A DNA stretch of 15,556 nt, from contig JASMAO010000109.1 of the NCBI GenBank assembly GCA_030754315.1, positions 1-15,556 on the forward strand, written 5' to 3'. Position numbers and translations under genes: made by a program. This document shows positions 6,194 to 13,803 of this stretch, piece by piece. Numbering within the stretch: the stretch's first letter is position 1; the number at the start of each line of letters is the position of its first letter. The notes beneath the pieces are model-generated. The model searched no databases, was not told the origin of the DNA, and worked only from the letters and a program-made list of their open reading frames with translations. The stretch is from SAR202 cluster bacterium. GTDB lineage: Bacteria > Chloroflexota > Dehalococcoidia > Lucifugimonadales > JASMAO01.

Positions 6194-8077
6194 ATGCCAT
6201 TTGCTGAATCCATAGGGATGAGCTATGTGTGGGCCATACCGGTCCTTAGCGTCGCTGCGTTTTGTCTCGTCCCTTTGCTTGGTAGGTTCTTACCCAAACA
6301 AGGGGCTTTCATTTCCGTAGTCGGAATAGGACTCGGATTTGGTCTCTTTTGGTATGTTCTACATGATTTCCTAGTTAGTGGCGGGGAATCCGTATCGTAC
6401 AGTTTGAGTTGGCTATCTGTTGGAGATACACGTATCACTTGGGGGGTCATAGTAGATCGGATATCAGTCATCATGATTGGCCTGATCACATTTGTAGCAC
6501 TGGTGGTACAGATCTATTCCCTTGATTATATGAAGGGTAAGGATGAAGGTCGAATCGGTTGGTACTACGCTGCACATGCGCTCTTTGCCGGAGCAATGCT
6601 GGCCCTTGTAATGGCAGACAATCTCATATTCTTGTATTTGACATGGGAGCTTGTAGGTTTAGGTTCTTACCTACTAATCGGATTTTGGTATGAAAAACGA
6701 GCCGCCGCAGAGGCTGCTAAGAAGGCGTTTATCACTACACGTATTGGTGATGTGGGCCTGTTGATCGGAATTATGTTGTTGTTCAAAGCGACAGGGACTT
6801 TTGATATAACGACTTTGTTCCATATCGCTCGGGAAGGTGGAATTACCCAAGGTACGATGAATGCCGCGACTGTTTTGATATTCCTCGGTGCCATGGGTAA
6901 ATCTGCACAGTTTCCATTCCATGTCTGGCTTCCAGATGCCATGGAAGGACCCACCCCGGTTAGTGCGCTGATCCATGCTGCGACTATGGTTGCCGCTGGT
7001 GTTTTTCTCGTTGCCCGAATGATGCCTATTTTTGTGTTGACGCCCGACGTCCTACTTTTTGTATCATTCATTGGCCTGTTCACGTTCGTGTTCGCCGGCA
7101 CAGTTGCTTTGGTTATGACTGATCTAAAGCGTGTGTTAGCGTACTCTACTGTAAGTCATCTGGGACTAATGATGTTGGGACTTGGAGCAGGGAGTGTAGC
7201 GGCAGCGCTATTCCATCTGATTGCTCATGGCGTTTCTAAAGCGTTACTTTTCTTGGGTGCTGGTAGCGTGACTCATGTGACTGGTCAAACTGATATTCGC
7301 GAACTAGGTGGTCTCTGGAAGCGGATTCCTGTAACAGCGGTCACTTTTGTAATTGGGGCAGCCTCGTTAGCGGGTATCGCTCCTTTAAGCGGTTTCTTCA
7401 GCAAGGATGAAGTTATGTTGGCTGTACATGACGGACGTGGTCTTCTTTTCATGGTTCCTGCATTGATTGGCGCTTTACTCAGTTCGTTATATATGGGTCG
7501 AGTGACACTGATGGTTTTCTTCGGTAAGCTCAATTCAAGGAATCGTAAAGTGCAAGAAGCACCCACGATTATCGTAGGGTGCTTGGTATTGTTAGCTATA
7601 TTTGTTATCGCAATCGGTCTCTTGGTTTTCAATTGGACCGCTTATTATCCTGGGTTTGTTGAGTTTGTAGAGGACCAAGGCGATTTTCACATGGAGCCTT
7701 GGATTACTGTTACCTCGACAGTTATTGCGCTGGCAGGAGTTGCTTTGTCGTGGATGGTTTTCATAAAGAAAATGCCATCACCTGACACGGTAGTGGCGAG
7801 AATCTCTGCTATTCATCGAGTGTTGGTAGGTCAGTATTACGTCGATGATTTTTATCAATGGATAATTAACCGAGTCATTTTGGCTGTGAGCAGGACTGTG
7901 GCTTTGTTCGACAGAGTTGTAGTCAACGACACGGGTGTCGATGGCTCTGCGGCGGCAGTGATGTTGGCAGGTCTTCGTTTGCGCTATATCCAATCGGGTC
8001 GCTTCTATAATTATGGTTTGGCCATGGCTGTAGGTGTGATTGTTCTGTCGTTACTATGGTGGGTGGTATTGACGTAG
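6194..8077 (+). CDS. nuoL: NADH-quinone oxidoreductase subunit L (antiporter-like)
   Basis: A 627-residue distal proton-channel subunit of the membrane arm, related to MrpA/MrpD. About 16 hydrophobic segments can be traced, with the expected channel residues: E152 in LTWELVGLGSYL, K236 in GAMGKSAQFP, and the lysine/histidine stretch through VSALIHAATM. The C-terminal part (YYVDDFYQWIINR and on) matches the NuoL lateral-helix region, which argues for NuoL over NuoM or NuoN. The gene appears full length. The start is uncertain between ATG 6194 and ATG 6218; neither has a good Shine-Dalgarno sequence. nuoM and nuoN do not follow. Confidence 0.96.
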   Translation: MPFAESIGMSYVWAIPVLSVAAFCLVPLLGRFLPKQGAFISVVGIGLGFGLFWYVLHDFLVSGGESVSYSLSWLSVGDTRITWGVIVDRISVIMIGLITFVALVVQIYSLDYMKGKDEGRIGWYYAAHALFAGAMLALVMADNLIFLYLTWELVGLGSYLLIGFWYEKRAAAEAAKKAFITTRIGDVGLLIGIMLLFKATGTFDITTLFHIAREGGITQGTMNAATVLIFLGAMGKSAQFPFHVWLPDAMEGPTPVSALIHAATMVAAGVFLVARMMPIFVLTPDVLLFVSFIGLFTFVFAGTVALVMTDLKRVLAYSTVSHLGLMMLGLGAGSVAAALFHLIAHGVSKALLFLGAGSVTHVTGQTDIRELGGLWKRIPVTAVTFVIGAASLAGIAPLSGFFSKDEVMLAVHDGRGLLFMVPALIGALLSSLYMGRVTLMVFFGKLNSRNRKVQEAPTIIVGCLVLLAIFVIAIGLLVFNWTAYYPGFVEFVEDQGDFHMEPWITVTSTVIALAGVALSWMVFIKKMPSPDTVVARISAIHRVLVGQYYVDDFYQWIINRVILAVSRTVALFDRVVVNDTGVDGSAAAVMLAGLRLRYIQSGRFYNYGLAMAVGVIVLSLLWWVVLT

Positions 8078-8151
8078 TTGATTTATGGTGTCGGTAGAGT
8101 TTACTAGACTGAAACTTGAATTTTTACGAGTTGGGAAGTGTTTCTAACCGC

Positions 8152-8157
8152 GAGGAG
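8152..8157 (+). promoter_or_regulatory. Ribosome-binding site that fixes the thrC start
   Basis: GAGGAG lies four bases before ATG 8162. An upstream in-frame GTG at 8138 would put this site inside the coding sequence, so ATG 8162 is preferred. Confidence 0.75.
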
Positions 8158-8161
8158 ACCC

Positions 8162-9496
8162 ATGAAGTACAGAGCCTGGACCCAATGTAGTGAGGGATGT
8201 GCTGGGCGCTTTGAACTGACTGACATCGTGTACCACTGCCCACAATGTGGCGGTCTGGTGGAAGTTGCCCATGATATAGAGAGTCTAAAAAATCGCAGTG
8301 CTTCTTCATGGATGCGTCTTTTCGATGAGCGTTACATGAGGACTAGTCATCCGTATGGCAGTGGTGTTTGGGGGAAAAAAGAACTGGTGTTTCCTGGGAT
8401 TCAGAACGAGAACGTGGTTTCACTCTACGAGGGAGGCACCAATCTTTTTTGGGCAGAGCGTTTTGGTAACTCTATCGGATTGGAGGATGTGTGGGTTAAG
8501 CAGAGTGGAAATAGTCACAGTGGGTCGTTTAAGGATCTTGGGATGACTGTTTTGGTGTCAGCCGTGAATCAAATTATCAATGATGGCGGTGACATACGCG
8601 CTGTGATGTGTGCTTCAACAGGTGACACTTCTGCCTCACTGGCGGCTTATTGTGCATCCGCTGGGATAGCAGCAGTGGTGTTGTTGCCGAAGGACAAGAT
8701 ATCTCGGCACCAACTTATTCAACCCATTGCAAATGGTAGCTTGACTCTTGCCTTGGACACTGATTTTGATGGATGCATGAGGATTGTGGAAACGATTACC
8801 AAGGATAGTAGGTTTTATCTAGCAAACTCCGTCAATCCTCTACGAATCGAGGGGCAAAAAACTATAAGCATAGAAATAGTTCAACAGTTTGATTGGGAGG
8901 TGCCCGATTGGATTATCGTTCCCGGCGGCAACCTCGGCAACGTTACAGCAATTGGGTTAGGATTTCTCATGATGCGTGAATTGGGCATGATTCAACGTTT
9001 GCCTCGACTGGTTTGTGCTCAGGCGGCTAATGCCAATCCTTTATACCGGAGTTATTTGACTGGGTTTGAGAAATTCGAGCCGATCGTTGCTGGGCAGACT
9101 CTGGCGACAGCGATACAGATTGGGAATCCGGTCAGCGCTCGAAGAGCTATACGTGTACTGAAGGATCTGGATGGAATTGTTGAACAAGCCACCGAAGATG
9201 AAATCGCTCACGCGGCAGCACTAGCTGATCTCACTGGCCTATTCAGTTGCCCTCAAACCGGAGTTGCATTAGCGGCATTGTTCAAATTGGCTGAGAGGAA
9301 AGAAATAGCGGCCAACGACAGAGTTGTCGTAATATCCACGGCCAACGGCTTGAAGTTTGCGGATTTCAAAATCGGATACCATGCGGGACAACTAGCTGGG
9401 ATTGATTCAAAAGTTGCCAATAAACCGATGACTCTCCCAGATGACGTAGATGCTGTTTTGGCAACCATCTTGTCGCATGAGGCTGAAGTTCCATAG
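8162..9496 (+). CDS. thrC: Threonine synthase, PLP-dependent
   Basis: A 444-residue fold-type II pyridoxal-phosphate enzyme, predicted to convert O-phospho-L-homoserine to L-threonine in the cytoplasm. The N-terminus has a zinc-ribbon-like pattern with C9, C13, C26 and C29. The cofactor lysine is K124 in NSHSGSFKDLGM, and the phosphate-binding loop is GGNLGNVTA near 255-263. CASTGDTSASLAAY and VISTANGLKFADFK are also typical. ATG 8162 is chosen for its GAGGAG. The gene begins 84 bases after nuoL on the same strand, so read-through from the operon is possible, and no convincing promoter of its own is visible. Related PLP lyases share the fold, but the motif set and length favour ThrC. Confidence 0.93.
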   Translation: MKYRAWTQCSEGCAGRFELTDIVYHCPQCGGLVEVAHDIESLKNRSASSWMRLFDERYMRTSHPYGSGVWGKKELVFPGIQNENVVSLYEGGTNLFWAERFGNSIGLEDVWVKQSGNSHSGSFKDLGMTVLVSAVNQIINDGGDIRAVMCASTGDTSASLAAYCASAGIAAVVLLPKDKISRHQLIQPIANGSLTLALDTDFDGCMRIVETITKDSRFYLANSVNPLRIEGQKTISIEIVQQFDWEVPDWIIVPGGNLGNVTAIGLGFLMMRELGMIQRLPRLVCAQAANANPLYRSYLTGFEKFEPIVAGQTLATAIQIGNPVSARRAIRVLKDLDGIVEQATEDEIAHAAALADLTGLFSCPQTGVALAALFKLAERKEIAANDRVVVISTANGLKFADFKIGYHAGQLAGIDSKVANKPMTLPDDVDAVLATILSHEAEVP

Positions 9497-9520
9497 CGTT
9501 TTACTACTCCACTGAGTTGA

Positions 9521-9676
9521 GTTATACATGAATCTTTTGTAAATGGGGTCAGCGGTGATGCTCATTTAGAGGTCGACGATAGTAAAAACATTGAGCAGTG
9601 TGGATTCTGCCACGTTCAGAAACATTGCACAGAAGCAGAAAACGATGCTTGTCCAACAAAAATAACGCCTCGGTAG
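9521..9676 (+). other. Cysteine-rich open stretch without a normal start codon
   Basis: In the same frame as thrC, 51 codons run open from after the TGA at 9518-9520 to the TAG at 9674-9676. The end of the translation reads EQCGFCHVQKHC and then DACPTKITPR, with four cysteines spaced C-x2-C-x5-C-x7-C, as in a small metal-binding knuckle. No ATG, GTG or TTG occurs in frame; only ATA (9524) and ATT are available. It may be the remnant of a small gene, a peptide with a rare start codon, or chance. I do not recognise a family. Confidence 0.25.
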
Positions 9677-9721
9677 ATTTTCCTTGAGGAGAATTCATCC
9701 AAAGAAGAGCCAGGCGTATTT
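9660..9721. terminator. Nested inverted repeat, possible bidirectional terminator
   Basis: The outer stem pairs ACGCCT (9665-9670) with AGGCGT (9712-9717) and continues for four A/T pairs after a one-base bulge. Inside it, 9676-9683 pairs with 9688-9695 (eight pairs, two of them G-U) around a TTGA loop. On the minus strand the outer stem ends in a T-rich run (TTATTTTT), and on the plus strand in ATTTAT. Its place between convergent genes fits a shared terminator. The branched shape is not the classical single hairpin. Confidence 0.35.
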
Positions 9722-9823
9722 ATACTTAAGAAGATTTCAAGGGGGGCGGTGAAACAGTATCCTATTCCATGGCAATGAAATTTCCCCGAATAATTTATTC
9801 TGAAGAAGTAAATACAGGATCGG

Positions 9824-10909
9824 TCACAAGTTAAATTGTGGTTCAGTATAATTCTTGACCTTGTTGTATATCTGGAGGCGATATCGTTGAGTGTCGGCGA
9901 CGATCAATCGGCTCATGATTTTATCGAAAGTCACACCGGTGGGCATCGCAAATCGCTGTTCTGGTTCTAAACTGTGTACTCTGCGACGAGCTTTTTGAAT
10001 GTCTGGGTTTGAATCTACGGAATGCTTGGCCCACTTTGTCAGTTCTTGGGCATTACCAACTAAGCTCGTTAGGAAATTGCCGTTAGGATCAAATATTTGT
10101 ATGCGGCTATTAGCCCAGTCGCAAACGTACACGTCACCATCAAGATCCACGGCTACATCTGACGGACGGTTCATTTCACCAACGCCAACTCCAAATGTGC
10201 CCAACTGAGCTATAAAACGTCCAGAGGGATCAAATTTCTGAACACGGTGGTTTTTGTGATCAACAACGTAAATGTGCCCAGTTTCATCTGAAGAGATACC
10301 CCATGGTGAGTTGAATTCACTTTCTCGATCACCGTAACTACCCCAAGTATTTATGAAGGAGCCGTCGCTACCCATTTTCTGAACCCGGTGGTTAAGACTG
10401 TCAACAATGTAAATATTATCGTCGTTATCGACGCAGATTCCGGAGGGTCGGTTAAACTGGAGGTTGTCAGAACCGGATGACCCCCATACTGTTAAGAACA
10501 TGCCTGTTTGATCGAAGACTGAGATGCGATTGAGCCATTCATCTGTGATGTAAACGTTTCCCTGGCTGTTAAGTGCTATTCCTGATGGCCACATTATTTG
10601 GCTGGGCTTGTCCCCGTAGCCACTGAATTCGTTGACAAACTCCTCATCGCCTGGTTCCATCCCTAGGCTAAAGATACCAACACGGACTCCAAAGACTCGG
10701 GGGGTCATGGGAGGGCCTTCGAGTGTGCCTTCCATACCACGATTCAGAACGTATATGGTGTTGTCTGGCCCAACAGCGACTTTGATTGGTTGGACAAAAC
10801 TGTCCGGGCCAGGGCCATCGGCGCCACCTAGGTAACGCCCTAACGAGCGGTTGTAGTCCCAAGTACGGCCGGCGACTGTGGTCGTTAGAATGAGGTCACC
10901 GTATTTTAT
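9824..10909 (-). CDS. NHL-repeat beta-propeller protein (non-ATG start, probably ATA)
   Basis: At least six NHL-type blades can be traced in about 361 residues, each with an IYVVDHKNHRVQKFD-like core (others: VYITDEWLNRISVFD, IYIVDSLNHRVQKM, VYVCDWANSRIQIFD). Such propellers usually bind proteins or ligands and are rarely catalytic. The first in-frame ATG is at 10735, but coding clearly continues upstream for 58 codons: it contains KYGDLILTTTVAGRTWDYN and a first blade with KVAVGPDNTIYVLNRG. This extension has no ATG, GTG or TTG. The most likely start is ATA at 10909, whose ATAA overlaps the DUF1800 stop. No signal peptide is seen, so a cytoplasmic location is likely. It is co-transcribed with DUF1800; function unknown. 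Confidence 0.85.
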   Translation of the reverse strand: MKYGDLILTTTVAGRTWDYNRSLGRYLGGADGPGPDSFVQPIKVAVGPDNTIYVLNRGMEGTLEGPPMTPRVFGVRVGIFSLGMEPGDEEFVNEFSGYGDKPSQIMWPSGIALNSQGNVYITDEWLNRISVFDQTGMFLTVWGSSGSDNLQFNRPSGICVDNDDNIYIVDSLNHRVQKMGSDGSFINTWGSYGDRESEFNSPWGISSDETGHIYVVDHKNHRVQKFDPSGRFIAQLGTFGVGVGEMNRPSDVAVDLDGDVYVCDWANSRIQIFDPNGNFLTSLVGNAQELTKWAKHSVDSNPDIQKARRRVHSLEPEQRFAMPTGVTFDKIMSRLIVADTQRYRLQIYNKVKNYTEPQFNL

Positions 10910-12315
10910 CCAAACTGGTAGTCTCTAACAGCAGAGACCAACTGTAGCATCTCTGAAACTCGCCGGCCTGACTTCTTCGATGAGTCTGGGATCAAAGAGC
11001 CTTCGTGTTCGGCATGCTCAATCAGCTCGCTACGAGCCGATCGACTGATTTGAATTGACCCCATCTGCTCTAGGACGGCATCGACGAAAGCACCAGGTGA
11101 CAGCTCACCCATGCTACTTAGGGTAGCAATTATGGTTTGCACACCGGGTCTGTTCGTGTCTCCAAGCATATCAGTAACGAAGTTGATACGGCTCATGAGA
11201 GATGCGCTGTTGACCCACTCATTGCCGGTGTGCCATCCTTCCACAGTTGGCGGGTTTAACGGCTCTTGTCCCATGTAACCCGGTTGCCTGGATAGCTCAC
11301 CGTATCCAAGTATTGGGAATTCTGCCCCTCCAACCAGTCTCATTGTGCCAACCACAACTTCAGTTGGGCTTTTGACTCGTGCAAACATGGCGTTTTTGAA
11401 AAACACGGAATTGAAAAGAGTTCGCAGAACGTCGCTAATGGAACCGTCACTTTGCACAAATGTGTTAGTCAAACTAGAAATTGCTTCTGGATCACGGGGG
11501 GCTGTATATGGCCATGTCGGCACAGGGGGTTCATCGGCAACAAAAAAGTTGTATAAATGGCGGCATATGAATTTTGCTGTCGCGGTTTGCTCTGCGATGA
11601 TGTCGATTATGTCCTCACCATTAAATAGTCCGCCATGCCCAAGAAATTCCTTCTTGTTCGCGTCGTGGTCGTTCCACCGATACAAGAAATCCCAGTCGAA
11701 TCTGCCGTATGGGAATCTTGGCAGTTTGTGGTCAAAAGTCCAACCGGTAAAAGCACGCGATGCTTCCTTTACATCGGTCTCTGTATAGTTACCAACCCCT
11801 AAGCTGAATAATTCTAGGAGTTCACGGCCCCAATTTTCGTTCAGGGATTCGCCGTGGTTCTCGTTGTTGTCCAGCCAAAAGATCATGGCAGGATTCTTGG
11901 AGAGGTTGAGCAAAAGGTCACGAAACTTGCCCATACCCTCTTCGCGGAACATGTCGATCATGTCTGCGATTTCGTCCCAATGATCTACCTTGGAATTCCC
12001 GGTAGCGAATACCTGGTGCCAGAACAGGGTTACCTTTTCTTGTAGGGGGCGTTGCGTGGTAACCATGTGGTACATCCATGAGGCTGAGCCTGGGTTCGAC
12101 ATTGTTCCAGGCTTCCATGCCCAAGGGTGGTATCTTAGTAACTCGTACTTGTCGACAGCCGGTTGGTCCTCCGGGTTCAGGAGCTCTTCAACGGTGGCCT
12201 CGTAACCTTTGACTGACCGGGTTTCAAGTTCGTGACGCGGGGCACCAAAGCCAGCTCTACGCATCAGATGGGCCATTAGGGCGATGTTATCATCCGCCAA
12301 ATTTGGTCCTCCCAT
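10906..12315 (-). CDS. DUF1800 family protein
   Basis: A 469-residue protein of the DUF1800 family, whose biochemical function is unknown. Recognisable features are the N-terminal HLMRRAGFGAPRHEL (16-30), an RPLQEKVTLFWHQVF helix (89-103), and the family core NENWGRELLELFSLG (159-173) followed by AFTGW. C-terminal PLNPPTVEGW is also typical. No signal peptide is apparent. ATG 12315 has AGGAG about 14 bases upstream, a long spacing. A strong predicted promoter lies about 45 bases upstream. The stop codon overlaps the putative ATA start of the NHL gene, so the two form an operon. In many bacteria DUF1800 sits beside DUF1501; here the partner is an NHL protein. Confidence 0.92.
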   Translation of the reverse strand: MGGPNLADDNIALMAHLMRRAGFGAPRHELETRSVKGYEATVEELLNPEDQPAVDKYELLRYHPWAWKPGTMSNPGSASWMYHMVTTQRPLQEKVTLFWHQVFATGNSKVDHWDEIADMIDMFREEGMGKFRDLLLNLSKNPAMIFWLDNNENHGESLNENWGRELLELFSLGVGNYTETDVKEASRAFTGWTFDHKLPRFPYGRFDWDFLYRWNDHDANKKEFLGHGGLFNGEDIIDIIAEQTATAKFICRHLYNFFVADEPPVPTWPYTAPRDPEAISSLTNTFVQSDGSISDVLRTLFNSVFFKNAMFARVKSPTEVVVGTMRLVGGAEFPILGYGELSRQPGYMGQEPLNPPTVEGWHTGNEWVNSASLMSRINFVTDMLGDTNRPGVQTIIATLSSMGELSPGAFVDAVLEQMGSIQISRSARSELIEHAEHEGSLIPDSSKKSGRRVSEMLQLVSAVRDYQFG

Positions 12316-12357
12316 TTTCGTAGATGTGTCTCCTAGAAATGTGTTAGAGGTTAACTC

Positions 12358-12386
12358 AATATAAGAGGACCCTAGATAGATGTCAA
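12358..12386 (-). promoter_or_regulatory. Near-consensus sigma-70 promoter for DUF1800-NHL
   Basis: On the minus strand TTGACA (12381-12386, perfect -35) is followed after exactly 17 bases by TATATT (12358-12363, 5 of 6 matches to the -10). The predicted transcript starts near 12351, about 36 bases before the DUF1800 ATG. This is the best promoter match in the window. It shows the pair is probably transcribed independently of the CoA-transferase. Confidence 0.75.
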
Positions 12387-12411
12387 AAATGTCTATACTA
12401 CGTGAGTTGGG

Positions 12412-13644
12412 TTACTCAAACAGTCCCTCTTCGCGCAGCTCGGCAATTTTGTTTTCGGGGAGATTGAGGTAATCGCGAAGCACTTCATCTGTGTGCTCGC
12501 CTAGTTTAGGGCCACGATGATGTTCTATTTGGGTGCCACCGATCTTTATTGGGCTAGCGATTTCCCGTACCGTGCCAAATTCAGGATGTGGGATGTCTAG
12601 CAGCATCCCTTCATTTTTGGTAAGAGGATCTGCGAGAGCCTCCTCTACCGTATTAACTGCTGCACAAGGGACGTGCCCTGTTAATAGGTCGAGCCATTCT
12701 GTTGTTGTTTTCCGAATAGACAAGTTTTTTAGCAATGGTCCCAGTATATGGCGATTTTCGAGTCGGTCAGCGAAGGTTCGAAATCGCATGTCTTCAGCCA
12801 GATCAGGTTCCTCCATTATGGTTACCAGATTCTGGAAAAACTTTTCTTTGGCACACATGACAACGAGCCAACCATCTTGGGTTGGTAATACCTGCGATGG
12901 TACCTGAGAAGGATGAGACGAGTCGGGCCATCTCTGCGGGTGATATCCATTAGTTAAGTGCCATGCCCCAATGTAACTAAGATGCGAGATGGCGTTATTG
13001 AACAAGCTAACGTCCACATCGTATCCGAGACCCGTATCACGAGCTTTTAGTATGGCGCTTACCATACCTAGTGCTGCCATCAGTCCACCGCTGAAATCGA
13101 CCATGGAGAGTCCGGCTTTTTGGGGTGGAGAGTCAGGTTCTCCAGTGATACTCATCCAGCCAGCTGATGCCTGCATTATGTAGTCATATCCTGGTTCACT
13201 GGCTCGGTCACCATCGCGACCGAATGCAGAGAGTGAGCAGCATACGATACTCGGCTTTACTCTGCCTAGGGCTATGTAGTCTAGGCCTAATTTGGAAGGT
13301 ATGTCGCCGCGCAAGTTGTTGAAAACTGCGTCGGATGTCTCAACTAAGGGATGCAGAATTTCGTTAGCTCTCGGACTTTGTAGATTTAGAGTGATGCTTT
13401 TTTTATTGCGATTGAAGCTCTGGAAGTAAACACTATCCCGGTCAATGGTGTACGGGGGCACGGACCTAGCAACATCGCCCCCTGTATTGGGGTTTTCAAT
13501 CTTGATAATCTCGGCTCCCATGTCGGCCAAATGCATGGTTCCCCAGGGACCAGCTCCATATTGTTCCACTGCAACAATACGCACACCCTCTAATGGCAGG
13601 TGCGGCAGGGCCTTCAATTCAGATTGAGTTGGCGGTTTATCCAT
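12412..13644 (-). CDS. CaiB/BaiF (family III) CoA-transferase
   Basis: A 410-residue family III CoA-transferase, predicted to move CoA between acyl or carboxylate partners via an aspartyl-CoA thioester. The N-terminal LEGVRIVAVEQYGAGPWGTM and LADMGAEIIKIENP are typical. SFNRNKKSITLNL lies near 76-88, and the expected nucleophile is D154 in EPGYDYIMQA. GGLMAALGMVSAIL and the C-terminal GPKLGEHTDEVL complete the pattern. The substrate cannot be deduced; formyl-CoA:oxalate, carnitine, succinyl and racemase-type members share these motifs. ATG 13644 lacks a Shine-Dalgarno sequence (TCTCCCCTT precedes it), and an in-frame TAA lies 14-16 bases upstream. It follows the right-hand ThDP gene by 159 bases on the same strand, so the two may be functionally linked. 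Confidence 0.93.
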   Translation of the reverse strand: MDKPPTQSELKALPHLPLEGVRIVAVEQYGAGPWGTMHLADMGAEIIKIENPNTGGDVARSVPPYTIDRDSVYFQSFNRNKKSITLNLQSPRANEILHPLVETSDAVFNNLRGDIPSKLGLDYIALGRVKPSIVCCSLSAFGRDGDRASEPGYDYIMQASAGWMSITGEPDSPPQKAGLSMVDFSGGLMAALGMVSAILKARDTGLGYDVDVSLFNNAISHLSYIGAWHLTNGYHPQRWPDSSHPSQVPSQVLPTQDGWLVVMCAKEKFFQNLVTIMEEPDLAEDMRFRTFADRLENRHILGPLLKNLSIRKTTTEWLDLLTGHVPCAAVNTVEEALADPLTKNEGMLLDIPHPEFGTVREIASPIKIGGTQIEHHRGPKLGEHTDEVLRDYLNLPENKIAELREEGLFE

Positions 13645-13803
13645 AAGGGGAGAATCGAGTTAAAAGAGATTTGGGAGTTCTTCCATGGGTAAATTTTTAA
13701 ACCAGCGCCCAATTCTCTCCTATAATTCAGGAGGTTGAGCGAACGGCTTCGTTACGGAGTTACGATGGGAGTTTTCCCCATTTGGTCGTAAACGTGGGAC
13801 AGG

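Larger units (their letters stand above)
9497..9823. other. Convergent intergenic region between thrC and the NHL gene
   Basis: These 327 bases separate two genes that face each other. I see no gene with a normal start codon, no tRNA and no repeat family here. It holds a cysteine-rich open stretch in the thrC frame (9521-9676) and a nested inverted repeat (9660-9721) suited to ending transcripts from both sides. The remainder, 9722-9823, is A-rich and featureless to my reading. Confidence 0.7.

Noticed and set aside
6667..7101. Long minus-strand open frames inside nuoL.
   Set aside because: They are antisense to a fully conserved NuoL and have low-complexity, non-family translations.
8078..8110. 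Possible promoter between nuoL and thrC (TTGATT ... TTACTA or TAGACT).
   Set aside because: The -10 matches are poor and the spacings do not improve them; read-through from the nuo operon is as likely.
12326..12334. The word AGGAGACAC shared (minus strand) by the DUF1800 leader and the ThDP gene leader (15465-15473).
   Set aside because: It contains the Shine-Dalgarno core, so sharing is expected; the extra bases alone are too short to mean common regulation.
13721..13726. Perfect TATAAT on the plus strand.
   Set aside because: No -35 is present at a suitable distance and no plus-strand gene follows; both neighbouring genes are on the minus strand.
13765..13781. Small hairpin ATGGG/CCCAT downstream of the right-hand ThDP gene.
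   Set aside because: The stem is only five pairs and no T-run follows on the minus strand, so a terminator call is not justified.
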